A stretch of 64,000 nucleotides of DNA from Rheinheimera sediminis. GTDB lineage: Bacteria > Pseudomonadota > Gammaproteobacteria > Enterobacterales > Alteromonadaceae. The notes beneath the pieces were generated by a model that made no database searches, was not told the origin of the DNA, and worked only from the letters and a program-made list of their open reading frames with translations. The stretch spans positions 566 to 64,565 of the forward strand of contig NZ_RZUF01000004.1 in assembly GCF_004005375.1 (NCBI RefSeq), written 5' to 3'. Position 1 is the first letter of the stretch. Each line of letters starts with the position of its first letter. Positions 1 to 7,749 of the stretch are shown here, piece by piece. A program made the position numbers and the translations under genes.

Positions 1-74
1 AAAGCTTTGGGGCGGCTGGAGCGCAGCGTAAGCCGTCCCAGCCACGATAGTGGCGACAACAGCGCCTTGTTATG
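1..74 (-). other. Partial attC recombination site of the first cassette
   Basis: Read on the minus strand, the cassette gene ends in a TAA that lies inside CATAACAAGGCGCTG, the usual left core of an attC of the Vibrio-repeat type. It is followed by an imperfectly self-complementary stretch in which GGCTGG...GGC pairs with GC...CCAGCC around the loop at about 15-45. The right-hand core (GTTRRRY) lies beyond base 1, so the site is incomplete. Confidence 0.7.
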
Positions 75-297
75 TGTTGAGTTGAAGCTGCGCATTCACT
101 TTGCCCAATAATACTTTTTGTATTGCATCATCCCAGTCACTTTTTGCTGCTGGATCTGCACTGCCGCCGTCGGGCAGCAATGATAAACCGCCAAGTAAAG
201 CCCCAATTTCATCTGCATTAGTTAATGAATAATAGTTTTCAAGAAACGCAATCATTGCCAGGTATGCCTGCTCCGTTGTAATTTTAATTTCATCCAT
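70..297 (-). CDS. Integron cassette protein of unknown function (75 aa)
   Basis: A small acidic protein of 75 residues without signal peptide or membrane segment. It has a helical, Tyr/Leu-rich first half (QAYLAMIAFLENYYSL), a GALLGGLSLLPDGG turn, a DPAA motif and a WDDAI helix. The layout QAY..M..FLE.YY...DEIG.LLGG...PDGG.ADPAA..DW resembles short conserved hypothetical proteins I associate with integron cassettes and polymorphic-toxin neighbourhoods, but I cannot name a function. It is the first cassette after attI, so it is the most likely of the array to be expressed from a cassette promoter. Its stop codon overlaps the attC, as usual in cassettes. The start ATG at 297 has only a weak ribosome-binding site. 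Confidence 0.75.
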   Translation of the reverse strand: MDEIKITTEQAYLAMIAFLENYYSLTNADEIGALLGGLSLLPDGGSADPAAKSDWDDAIQKVLLGKVNAQLQLNT

Positions 298-600
298 AAT
301 TCATCAACTACTCTTGATTAAACTGAACACATAACATTTGTATATTGTGCTGGCACGATTTACCTGGTTCTACCAGTTGGCGTGCTGCGGTTAATCATTT
401 GATTCACAAAATGTATTTTTAAAAGGTTTATCTACGTATTGGGTAAATCGTGCTGGCACATTATTCCCTTTTGGAGGCCTGTTATTTACTTGCTCTGTGA
501 TCCTAAGCCTCTAAATTAGATTGTTTTTCCTTCTTCAGCAACAAATAACTGTGCCTGCCGATCAGCGAAAGCGTGCTTGATTTTGGGAAAAAACAAATAA
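298..600. other. attI-type region between cassette and integrase
   Basis: This is the non-coding stretch between the first cassette gene and intI. On the minus strand a GTTATGT core (plus-strand positions 329-335) matches the recombination triplet and marks the probable attI/cassette junction. The 10-mer GTGCTGGCAC occurs twice in direct orientation, at 347-356 and 450-459. It could be accessory integrase-binding repeats like those of other attI sites. A cassette promoter is expected here or inside intI, but I could not place it. Confidence 0.5.
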
Positions 601-620
601 TACTGTATATAAACACATAG
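601..620 (+). promoter_or_regulatory. LexA (SOS) box over the intI promoter
   Basis: TACTGTATATAAACACATAG matches the gammaproteobacterial LexA consensus (TACTG-TATATATATA-CAGTA type) at about 15 of 20 positions, with the left arm perfect. It lies 17 bases before the chosen intI start, the position known for SOS-controlled integron integrases. The expected effect is that intI is repressed until DNA damage or single-stranded DNA uptake induces SOS. Confidence 0.7.
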
Positions 621-636
621 TTTGGTGGGCTTCGAA

Positions 637-1659
637 ATGGCTAAAAGTGCTTTTTTACAAGCTGTATCTGAAGACATTAGGTTAAGGGGCTACAGTATTC
701 GTACAGAGCATTCCTACTTGTATTGGATAAAAAGTTTTATTTTGTACCATCAGAAAAAGCATCCACAACAGATGGGGGCTGATGAAGTTAAAGCTTTTTT
801 AAGCTGGTTGGCGAATCAGCGCCATGTTGCAGTGAACACTCAAAAAGTAGCCTTAAATGCGTTAGTTTTTTTGTACCACAAGTTTTTGAAAATAGAGTTG
901 GGTGAGCTGGGGTTTACTCATGCGACGAAACAGCGCAGCTTGCCTGTCGTATTATCTGTTAGTGAAGTCGCTGCACTGCTGCCCCATCTGAAAGGGATGT
1001 GTGCACTCATTGTGTCTTTGTTATATGGCAGCGGGTTAAGAGTTTCGGAGTGTTTACGTTTGCGTGTGCAAGATATTGATCTGGAGCACTTGTCTATTAC
1101 GGTCAGGGACGGTAAAGGCAAAAAAGACAGGCAAACTTTGTTGAGTAGTAGCCTGGTTACGGCACTCAAACAACAGATAACACGAGCTTTGGCGTTGCAG
1201 CAGCAAGACAATCTGCGTGGCATAGGTCCGTCTTTACCTTTTGCATTGGGGCGTAAGTACCCTTCGGCGTATCGGCAAGCGGGTTGGATGTTTTTGTTTC
1301 CTTCAACCAGTCTGTGTGCACACCCACTGACGGGGGGACTTTGCAGGCATCATTTGCATGATAGTGCGGTCAGAAAGGCGTTGCAGCCAGCTGTGGTCGC
1401 CTGCGGTATTTGTAAAAAGGTGAATTGCCATACCTTTCGCCATTCGTTTGCTACCCATTTGTTGCAATCGGGTTATGACATTCGTACCGTGCAAGAATTG
1501 CTGGGTCATAACGATGTGGCAACCACTCAAATTTATACTCATGTGATTGGCCAGCACTACGCGGGCACAGTCAGCCCGTTGGATAAGCTGTTTAACCCTC
1601 CTGAACTCAAAGAATCTCGGTGTATTTATGGCAAACAGGAACCGCATTGTGCCGCATGA
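637..1659 (+). CDS. intI: Integron integrase (tyrosine recombinase)
   Basis: IntI-type tyrosine recombinase that inserts and excises cassettes at attI and attC sites. From the ATG at 637 it is 340 residues. An N-terminal SAM-like core-binding domain is followed by a catalytic domain with R135 (GSGLRVSE), K near 160-163 (RDGKGKKDR), H265 and R268 (HTFRHSFATH), H291 (LLGHNDV) and the nucleophile Y300 (TTQIYTHV). The insertion around 199-222 (ALGRKYPSAYRQAGW) is the extra domain that separates integron integrases from XerC/D. The open frame also runs up to a TTG at 622, but MAKSAF at 637 fits the family N-terminus and leaves the LexA box in the promoter. No break or missing catalytic residue is visible, so the enzyme looks active. 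Confidence 0.95.
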   Translation: MAKSAFLQAVSEDIRLRGYSIRTEHSYLYWIKSFILYHQKKHPQQMGADEVKAFLSWLANQRHVAVNTQKVALNALVFLYHKFLKIELGELGFTHATKQRSLPVVLSVSEVAALLPHLKGMCALIVSLLYGSGLRVSECLRLRVQDIDLEHLSITVRDGKGKKDRQTLLSSSLVTALKQQITRALALQQQDNLRGIGPSLPFALGRKYPSAYRQAGWMFLFPSTSLCAHPLTGGLCRHHLHDSAVRKALQPAVVACGICKKVNCHTFRHSFATHLLQSGYDIRTVQELLGHNDVATTQIYTHVIGQHYAGTVSPLDKLFNPPELKESRCIYGKQEPHCAA

Positions 1660-1740
1660 ATCTTTAGTTTTCTTATAGTTGTGACCATGGTGTTTAGCGC
1701 GGTATCAGTTACGTAAAAAGATCCTGGCCAACCATGCACG

Positions 1741-1772
1741 AAAAAAAACAGCTAAAGCAAGGGCTTTAGCTG
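1741..1772 (-). terminator. Rho-independent terminator for the leftward hydrolase gene
   Basis: A perfect 10-bp inverted repeat (CAGCTAAAGC / GCTTTAGCTG, loop 4 nt) at 1749-1772 is followed on the minus strand by eight T residues. It ends transcription coming from the gene at 1828-2976. Confidence 0.85.
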
Positions 1773-1827
1773 AACCAGAGGAAGGCGAACCTCTACTTGG
1801 GGTGGATAGAAAGTGTGGTGTTTAAAT

Positions 1828-2976
1828 TTAGTCTGCTAAAAAGCTCCGGATTTGCTCTGCTTTGCTTTGAATATTCAAAAGCCCGTCCAAATGACCTGCC
1901 TGACCTGAAATCTCTTCATACAATGCATCAGGCATCTGAGCTTTACTTTGTTTTGCCATAGCCGGAGTCAGTAATAAATCTCCTGTGGCCGGTAACCAGA
2001 GGGTTTTGGCCTTTACGGTTTTTAGCTTTTGTTGCCAGTTATCGCCCATACCAGCGCGCCATAACTGCGAAGCCCTGACCAGGTACAACAGCGAATTGGC
2101 GTCCATTTGGGCTGAACGTTGTGTAGCTGCTTTGATTAATTGATCCCAGGCTGGTAACTCTGCCTGGATATCCTGATGAATAGCTTTATCCAAAGCTGGG
2201 GCAGGGTAGCTTTGGTTAAATAAATCCGGGTGCAAGGCATCCTGCATCACATATGCCAAAGCCCGTGTTAAGCCTTGAGGTTGCTCTGTTAAGGGATATG
2301 CACCTTTATGCCACTTTGGGTCCTGTTTTATCGGCTGAGCCCAGCGTTCTAAGCGCACTGCACTGAAACTATCGATATAAGCTGTGCCTATTACGGGCAA
2401 TAAACGCTCAACTTTGTCTGGATAACTAACAGCCCATTCAATAGCCTGAAAGGAGCCCATCGAAGGGCCTATCACAGCATAGAGTTTTTCAATACCGAGT
2501 TTATCCAGCAGGGCTTTTTGTACTTCGACAAAATCACGAATGGTCACCACAGGAAAACTCAGGCCATAAGCCTTGCCCGTATCCGGATTAATGCTGGCAG
2601 GGCCTGTGGTGATTACATCAGGCGAAAAGGCATTCAGATTGGCCAGACTATCAACACTTACTACATAAAATGTATTGGTATCTATGGCTTTGCCGGGGCC
2701 AATAATACTATCCCAGTAGCCAGCTGCTGCATCAGTAGAGCGGTACTTGCCTGCGGCATGGGAAGTGCCGGAAAAAAAATGAGTAATTAAAATCACATTG
2801 GATTTATCGGCATTCAGTTGGCCATAGGCTTCCCAGCCCACTTTCACCTGTTTTAATACCACGCCGCTTTGGGTGGTAAAACTTTCCAGCTCCAACTGCT
2901 GCTTTTGTACCAAAGGCAGCTCTGCTGCAGCTAAAAAGCTGCTGAAGAGTAAAATAAATCCCAGCCATAATTTCAT
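1828..2976 (-). CDS. Secreted alpha/beta hydrolase of the MetX (homoserine acetyltransferase-like) family
   Basis: 382 residues starting with a cleavable signal peptide (MKLWLGFILLFSSFLAAAE), so the protein is exported. The fold is that of MetX-like acyltransferases/hydrolases. It has a long N-terminal strand region, a nucleophile elbow GPSMGSFQAIEWA (MetX proteins have GGSMGGMQ), a late acidic residue in ATGDLLLTPA and a final histidine in SGQAGHLDG. MetX itself is cytoplasmic, so the signal peptide argues for a periplasmic esterase or amidase rather than methionine biosynthesis. It sits 26 bases downstream of the gntP-family gene on the same strand and is probably its operon partner. The substrate is unknown. 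Confidence 0.8.
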   Translation of the reverse strand: MKLWLGFILLFSSFLAAAELPLVQKQQLELESFTTQSGVVLKQVKVGWEAYGQLNADKSNVILITHFFSGTSHAAGKYRSTDAAAGYWDSIIGPGKAIDTNTFYVVSVDSLANLNAFSPDVITTGPASINPDTGKAYGLSFPVVTIRDFVEVQKALLDKLGIEKLYAVIGPSMGSFQAIEWAVSYPDKVERLLPVIGTAYIDSFSAVRLERWAQPIKQDPKWHKGAYPLTEQPQGLTRALAYVMQDALHPDLFNQSYPAPALDKAIHQDIQAELPAWDQLIKAATQRSAQMDANSLLYLVRASQLWRAGMGDNWQQKLKTVKAKTLWLPATGDLLLTPAMAKQSKAQMPDALYEEISGQAGHLDGLLNIQSKAEQIRSFLAD

Positions 2977-3002
2977 CAGTCTGTCCTTTTAAAAGCCTTT
3001 GC

Positions 3003-4304
3003 TCAGAACCATTGGAACAGGAAAATAGCCATAATTACACCCAGTGTGGGTACCACTACTGTCACAGCTGCTACAGGCCAGTAGGCATTTTGATGGCTTT
3101 CACCGCAGATAGCACGAATGGTAGTGACCACATAACCATTGTGCGGCAGTGAGTCTAAAGCGCCGGATGAGATAGCAACGACGCGGTGCAGCTGTTCGGC
3201 ATCTACTCCACGCTCTAAATAGACTGGGGCTATTTCTGGCAGGGCTATGGCCTGACCGCCAGAAGCTGAACCTGTTAAACCAGCAATCACACTAACAGCT
3301 ACTGCAGCTCCTATCAGCTCGGAACCTGGTAAATGCGTCATGCTGTCTACCACAGCAGCAAAAGCCGGTGTTAACTTAGCAACAGAACCAAAACCAACCA
3401 CTGCCGCTGTATTGCCTATAGCAATTAATGCCCCTGTTGCACCTTGATCCAGCGTCTGGCCCAAAGAGGTTAAAAATTTGCGATTCAGCAGATACAAGCT
3501 AGTGACACCACCTGTTAAAGCCACAATCAAGGCAGCTTGTTGCATGGAATCGTGCAGCAGATAAGACAATATCAACACCACCAGCAAAGGCAAAATGCCC
3601 ATCATTGGATGAGGTAAAGCTTTATCACCTACTACAGGATCTGCGTCGCGACCTTCAAACACCTCACCTTTTGACATCGCAGTTTTGATCATTTTCATCA
3701 GCCAGCAGTAGCCAATAATAGCCATAAAAACTGCCACTATGATGCTGACTTCCCAGCCAGCATAAGGGCTGGTGCCCAGGTATTGAATTGGGATCCAGTT
3801 TTGAATTTCCGGTGAGCCTGCTGATGTCATGGTAAAAGTGACAGAACCTAAACCTAAAGTAGCCGGAATAAAGCGCCGTGGCAGGTTGGCGTCTTTAAAT
3901 AAACTCACCGCCATGGGGTAAGCGGAAAAAGCCACCACAAAAATACTGACGCCACCGTACGTTAAAACAGCACAGGCCAGCACGACAGCCAGCACAGCGC
4001 GCTGTTTGCCTATACGTTTTACAATAGCAAGTGCCACAGCATCAGCGGCTCCTGTGTGTTCCATCAGCTTGCCAAACAGTGCGCCCAATAAAAACATCAA
4101 AAACCAGCTAGAGACAAAACCAGCAAAACCTGACATATAGCCCTGGACAAAATTGGCCGGGTTGTCGGCCAACCAAAATGGGATGCCATTAAATAAAGCG
4201 ACAAACAAAGCGCACAGCGGAGCCAGAACAAACAGATTCACGCCACGCATGGTCAGCACTATCAGTAACACCAGCCCTGCTAACAGACCAAATAAACTCA
4301 GCAT
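3003..4304 (-). CDS. GntP-family permease (organic acid:H+ symporter)
   Basis: 433 residues with about 12 hydrophobic segments and the GntP/ArsB-superfamily texture: repeated small-residue helices, LTYGGVSIFVVAF, and a C-terminal part with GLTGSASGGQAIALPEIAP and LDSLPHNGYVVTT. Family members import gluconate, 3-hydroxybutyrate or related hydroxy acids across the inner membrane. A 3-hydroxybutyrate dehydrogenase at 12274 has the same promoter motif as this gene (see the sites at 4358, 4440 and 13087), so a 3-hydroxy acid is a reasonable substrate guess, but that is inference. It is divergent from a TonB receptor and is followed by the secreted hydrolase. Together they could form a release-and-uptake path for an ester or oligomer. 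Confidence 0.85.
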   Translation of the reverse strand: MLSLFGLLAGLVLLIVLTMRGVNLFVLAPLCALFVALFNGIPFWLADNPANFVQGYMSGFAGFVSSWFLMFLLGALFGKLMEHTGAADAVALAIVKRIGKQRAVLAVVLACAVLTYGGVSIFVVAFSAYPMAVSLFKDANLPRRFIPATLGLGSVTFTMTSAGSPEIQNWIPIQYLGTSPYAGWEVSIIVAVFMAIIGYCWLMKMIKTAMSKGEVFEGRDADPVVGDKALPHPMMGILPLLVVLILSYLLHDSMQQAALIVALTGGVTSLYLLNRKFLTSLGQTLDQGATGALIAIGNTAAVVGFGSVAKLTPAFAAVVDSMTHLPGSELIGAAVAVSVIAGLTGSASGGQAIALPEIAPVYLERGVDAEQLHRVVAISSGALDSLPHNGYVVTTIRAICGESHQNAYWPVAAVTVVVPTLGVIMAIFLFQWF

Positions 4305-4357
4305 AGAAACAACCTTGTGTTTTTTCTTTAGTCTGGTGCAAAGCTGCAGGGCAAACC

Positions 4358-4374
4358 ATAGTACTAAGGTACAG
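4358..4374. promoter_or_regulatory. Candidate operator, copy 1 (gntP-side)
   Basis: The 17-mer ATAGTACTAAGGTACAG is an imperfect inverted repeat (TAGTAC-N4-GTACAG). It is repeated exactly at 4440-4456. On the minus strand it lies directly before a possible -35 TTTGCC with a weak -10 GACTAA at 16-bp spacing, ahead of the gntP start at 4304. This geometry fits an activator that touches the -35 element. Confidence 0.55.
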
Positions 4375-4439
4375 TCTTCTTGCTGCTACGCTAGTTAATT
4401 CTATTATTTTCAGTCGGTTAAGTGTAGTTTGTGGTGGCT

Positions 4440-4456
4440 ATAGTACTAAGGTACAG
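4440..4456. promoter_or_regulatory. Candidate operator, copy 2 (TonB receptor side)
   Basis: An exact second copy of ATAGTACTAAGGTACAG, 82 bp from copy 1, close to eight helical turns. It abuts a possible -35 TTAACA (4458-4463) with TAGAGT (4480-4485) as -10 at 16-bp spacing, in front of the TonB receptor at 4516. The same class of site stands before the 3-hydroxybutyrate dehydrogenase. Confidence 0.55.
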
Positions 4457-4515
4457 CTTAACATTTCAGCAGGACAGCCTAGAGTGGTACTGGACAAGTT
4501 AGCAGGAGAAGGCAC

Positions 4516-6819
4516 ATGGCCCATAACAATAACAAGACGAAGACTGTATTCCACCCGACCTTATTAGCGCTGCTGGTAGGCTCAGTTTTATGTAATCCGG
4601 CCTTGGCACAACAAGCCAGCGACGACACAGCAGAACAAGAAGAAGCAACGCTGGAAGTGATTCAGGTTACTGCACGTAAAACGACAGAAAATCTGCAGGA
4701 TGTTCCAGTGGCAGTTACCTCATTAGGGGCTACAGATATTAGCGAACGTGGTTTATCTTCAGTGATTGAGGTTGCACAGTTTTCACCTAATACCACCTTA
4801 CAACAAAGCCGTGGTACCAATAGTACCCTGACGGCTTTTATCCGTGGCGTAGGGCAGGAGGATCCACTCTGGGGTTATGAGCCAGGTGTAGGTATTTATA
4901 TTGATGATGTGTATGTGGCCCGGCCACAAGGCGCTGTGCTGGACATCATGAATATTGAACGTATTGAAGTATTGCGTGGTCCGCAGGGCACCTTATATGG
5001 CAAAAATACCATAGGTGGTGCTGTGAAGTACGTCACCAAAGCTATGTCTGGTGATGCAGAAATGGCAGTTGATTTTGGCATAGGCAGTTATAATCAGCGT
5101 GATGTCAAACTGACGGGGCAGTTGCCTCTGGTTGAAAACAAACTCTATTTAGGTGTGGGATATGCCAATCTGCAACGTGACGGTTTTGGTGAGTTTTTAA
5201 CTTCAGCTATTCCTGGTCAGGACACTGAAAACTATAACAAAGATTTGCAGGCTGCTCGTTTGACTCTGGAATACCGTCCTTCTGATGAGCTATTTTTCCG
5301 GCTGAATTACGATAAAACAGATGACAAGTCGAACTCCAAGGGCGGCTATCGTTTAGTGCCAAGCCTGCTGACGAATGCTCCGGTACCAGATAGTGTGTAT
5401 GACTCTTACACCAGTTTACCAACCTGGAACAAAGTCGAAACTGAAGGTCTGAGTTTAACGGCTGACTGGATTCTGACTGACAGCTTTACCTTTAAGTCTG
5501 TCACTTCTCAGCGGGAAAGTTATTCACCCACCAACATTGATTTTGATAATACCTCTGTTGTGATTTTTGACGTGCCGGCCATTTACGATGATGAGCAGTT
5601 TACGCAAGAATTTCAGTTGAATTACACAGGCGACAAGCTGACCGCTGTATCTGGTTTGTACTATTACACAGCCGACTCCTGTGGTGTGTTTGATGCTATT
5701 TTGGGCGTGTTAGGTCAGTCTTTAGGCCAGCCAGGTTTAACCCGTGAAGTAGGCGGCTGCAGTAACAGCGACAGTTTTGCGGCTTATTCACAAGGCTCTT
5801 ATCAGTTGGATGAGCAATGGTCTTTGACTGCTGGTTTGCGTTACACCAAAGACGATAAAGCTGCTGTTGTGCGTAATGGCCTGATTTTTAACAATGTATA
5901 TCCCGAATCGGGTTGGGTGCCAGGTTATGTTCGTCCTGATGGTTTAACGACGCCTGTGGTGCTGGATGACGAAGAAAGCTGGTCGAAACTGACGCCTAAA
6001 CTTGGGGTGGAATTTAAGCAAACCGATGATCTGATGTGGTTTGCCAGTTTCAGCCAAGGCTTTAAATCCGGTACTTTTAACCCGCGCGCTACCATTGCTG
6101 AACCCGCTGCTGATCCTGAAACTGTCAACTCTTATGAGTTGGGTATGAAAAGTGACTGGAGCCGAACTGTTCGGGTGAATGCAACCTTGTTTATGCTCGA
6201 CCACAAAGACCGTCAGTATATTTCAGTGATCCCTGACCCAACAGATGCGTCAGTACTGAATCAGCGTTTAGGTAACGTAGGTCGTTCTGAAGCCACGGGT
6301 GCAGAGCTGGAGTTCACCTGGGCGGCCAGTGCAGATCTTGAAATTTACGCAAACCTGGGTTTAATTGATGCTGAGTTTGAAGAAGCTATCAGCTTTACTC
6401 CTGCTGGGCAGCCTGTGGATATTTCGGATCGTTTCTCCATTACCAATACGCCTGAAACTACCGGCAATATTGGCTTTACTTACAGTATGGGCATGGCCAG
6501 CGGTGATGTTATTTTGACCGGTAACTATAGCTACCGCAGTGATTACTCTCTGGTGGAACTGGATAACCTGTTAACTCAGGACAGCTATGGTTTAGTCAAC
6601 TTAGGCGTTACCTGGTACAGCAATGACGGCCACTGGATTCTGGGCTTACATGGCAAAAACCTGACGGATGAGGAGTACTTAGTGGGTAACTACGCTTTTG
6701 TAACGCCCGATGAAACTCAGCCAAGCGGATTCAGGCCTGGTTTAGGTGGAGACAATACCTTTATCGGCTACTATGGTTCACCACGAACAGTCAGCTTAAA
6801 CCTCGGTTATCGCTTCTGA
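4516..6819 (+). CDS. TonB-dependent outer-membrane receptor
   Basis: 767 residues with a signal peptide (cleavage near NPALAQQ), a TonB-box-like EVIQVTARK, a plug domain (QDVPVAVTSL, VLRGPQGTLYGKNTIGGAVKYVTK) and a 22-strand barrel ending in the aromatic C-terminal residue of outer-membrane proteins (LNLGYRF). The family imports siderophores, vitamins, sugars or other large solutes using TonB energy. The subfamily without an FhuE/CirA signature often sits with catabolic genes. The neighbours are a divergent GntP permease and a secreted hydrolase with a shared promoter motif, so a carbon substrate is more likely than iron. The start has a good ribosome-binding site (AGGAGAAGG). Confidence 0.93.
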   Translation: MAHNNNKTKTVFHPTLLALLVGSVLCNPALAQQASDDTAEQEEATLEVIQVTARKTTENLQDVPVAVTSLGATDISERGLSSVIEVAQFSPNTTLQQSRGTNSTLTAFIRGVGQEDPLWGYEPGVGIYIDDVYVARPQGAVLDIMNIERIEVLRGPQGTLYGKNTIGGAVKYVTKAMSGDAEMAVDFGIGSYNQRDVKLTGQLPLVENKLYLGVGYANLQRDGFGEFLTSAIPGQDTENYNKDLQAARLTLEYRPSDELFFRLNYDKTDDKSNSKGGYRLVPSLLTNAPVPDSVYDSYTSLPTWNKVETEGLSLTADWILTDSFTFKSVTSQRESYSPTNIDFDNTSVVIFDVPAIYDDEQFTQEFQLNYTGDKLTAVSGLYYYTADSCGVFDAILGVLGQSLGQPGLTREVGGCSNSDSFAAYSQGSYQLDEQWSLTAGLRYTKDDKAAVVRNGLIFNNVYPESGWVPGYVRPDGLTTPVVLDDEESWSKLTPKLGVEFKQTDDLMWFASFSQGFKSGTFNPRATIAEPAADPETVNSYELGMKSDWSRTVRVNATLFMLDHKDRQYISVIPDPTDASVLNQRLGNVGRSEATGAELEFTWAASADLEIYANLGLIDAEFEEAISFTPAGQPVDISDRFSITNTPETTGNIGFTYSMGMASGDVILTGNYSYRSDYSLVELDNLLTQDSYGLVNLGVTWYSNDGHWILGLHGKNLTDEEYLVGNYAFVTPDETQPSGFRPGLGGDNTFIGYYGSPRTVSLNLGYRF

Positions 6820-6831
6820 TAAAAGATGTAG

Positions 6832-6860
6832 GGGAGGGGCTTGCCCCTCCCGGTCTTTTG
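6832..6860 (+). terminator. Terminator after the TonB receptor
   Basis: A perfect 9-bp stem (GGGAGGGGC / GCCCCTCCC) with a two-base loop, followed by GGTCTTTTGTT, begins 13 bases after the TonB receptor stop. Confidence 0.8.
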
Positions 6861-6953
6861 TTCAAACTAATGTAAGTACGAGCGAAAAGCGGCCAACTAA
6901 GTGCTGGTTTAGTATGCTATAAAGGGGTTTAATTACGTTGATACAGTATTGTT

Positions 6954-7601
6954 ATGATTGCAATTATTGCTGATGACCACCCATTATTCCGTGTCGCTCT
7001 GGCACAGGCTTCCCAACAAATTCTTGGCACTGATGCTGTGCTGCTGCAAGCCAATAGCATGGCGCAGTTATGGGCTTTATTGCTGCAACACCCTGATACC
7101 CAGTTGATATTCCTCGATTTAAAATTACCTGATGCAGAAGGTTTTGCCGGTTTAACTTCACTTCGTACTGAATACCCCGACATCTCTATTTTAATGGTGT
7201 CGGCCATTGAGGACCCGGCAGTGATTAAACAGGCGTTGCAGCTGGGTGCTTCAGCCTATATTCCAAAATCTGCGCCTTTGGATTTGCTCTCTGAAGCAGT
7301 GGCTCAGGTGGTAGCAGGAGAAAGCTGGGTACCAGCTGAGCTGGTGAACGATGTCGAAAAAGCCAGAGATCTGATTGACCAGGATTTTGCCCGCAGGCTG
7401 GAGCAACTGACCCCTCAGCAATTCCGCGTGCTTAAAATGATTGCCGATGGTTTACTGAATAAACAAATTGCTTTTGAAATGCAGGTGCAGGAAACCACTA
7501 TCAAACAGCATGTGTCGGCAATACTGCGCAAATTGAACGTGAATAATCGCACTTTGGCCGGTATTTTGTTTGAGAAATTAAAGCTACCAGACGAGTTTTA
7601 A
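6954..7601 (+). CDS. LuxR/NarL-family response regulator (CrbR-like)
   Basis: 215 residues. A receiver domain has acidic residues in ADDHP, phospho-acceptor D55 (IFLDLKLPD) and the lysine of IPKSA. A C-terminal LuxR helix-turn-helix spans about 148-205 (LTPQQFRVLKMIADGLLNKQIAFEM, TTIKQHVSAILRKL). A hybrid kinase with a sodium/solute symporter domain is encoded nearby at 8715-12185. That kinase type (CrbS/MxtR) works with a LuxR-type regulator of this size (CrbR/ErdR) that controls acetate and short-chain acid use, so this is the probable partner although a GH19 gene lies between them. No convincing ribosome-binding site precedes the ATG at 6954. Confidence 0.9.
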   Translation: MIAIIADDHPLFRVALAQASQQILGTDAVLLQANSMAQLWALLLQHPDTQLIFLDLKLPDAEGFAGLTSLRTEYPDISILMVSAIEDPAVIKQALQLGASAYIPKSAPLDLLSEAVAQVVAGESWVPAELVNDVEKARDLIDQDFARRLEQLTPQQFRVLKMIADGLLNKQIAFEMQVQETTIKQHVSAILRKLNVNNRTLAGILFEKLKLPDEF

Positions 7602-7642
7602 TTTATCCCTGTCCGAACCGACATTGGATTTAAGTTATAGAC

Positions 7643-7681
7643 GGGCGGGTCGTAGGGGCCGTGGCTTGTCCCGGCCCGCCC
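7643..7681. terminator. GC-rich inverted repeat between convergent genes
   Basis: GGGCGGG (7643-7649) pairs with CCCGCCC (7675-7681) between the response regulator and the convergent GH19 gene. There is no T tract, so it is either a weak terminator or a small repeat element. Confidence 0.35.
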
Positions 7682-7749
7682 ATCTGCACCGCAGTATCAT
7701 TAAGAAGAGCGGACACAGGGCCCGCCTCATGTATCTGGGATTTTTGTGA

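Larger units (their letters stand above)
1..1659. mobile_element. Chromosomal integron end (intI, attI, first cassette, partial attC)
   Basis: An integron integrase reads right. A cassette-type ORF reads left, away from it, and ends in a truncated attC at the window edge. This divergent layout (intI / attI / first cassette / attC) is that of chromosomal integrons. The array presumably continues to the left of the window. No transposon ends or resistance genes are visible, so a sedentary chromosomal integron is more likely than a mobile class 1-type element. Confidence 0.8.

Noticed and set aside
622-636. TTG at 622 as the intI start
   Set aside because: It would extend the protein by five residues not typical of IntI and would begin right behind the LexA box; the ATG at 637 fits better.
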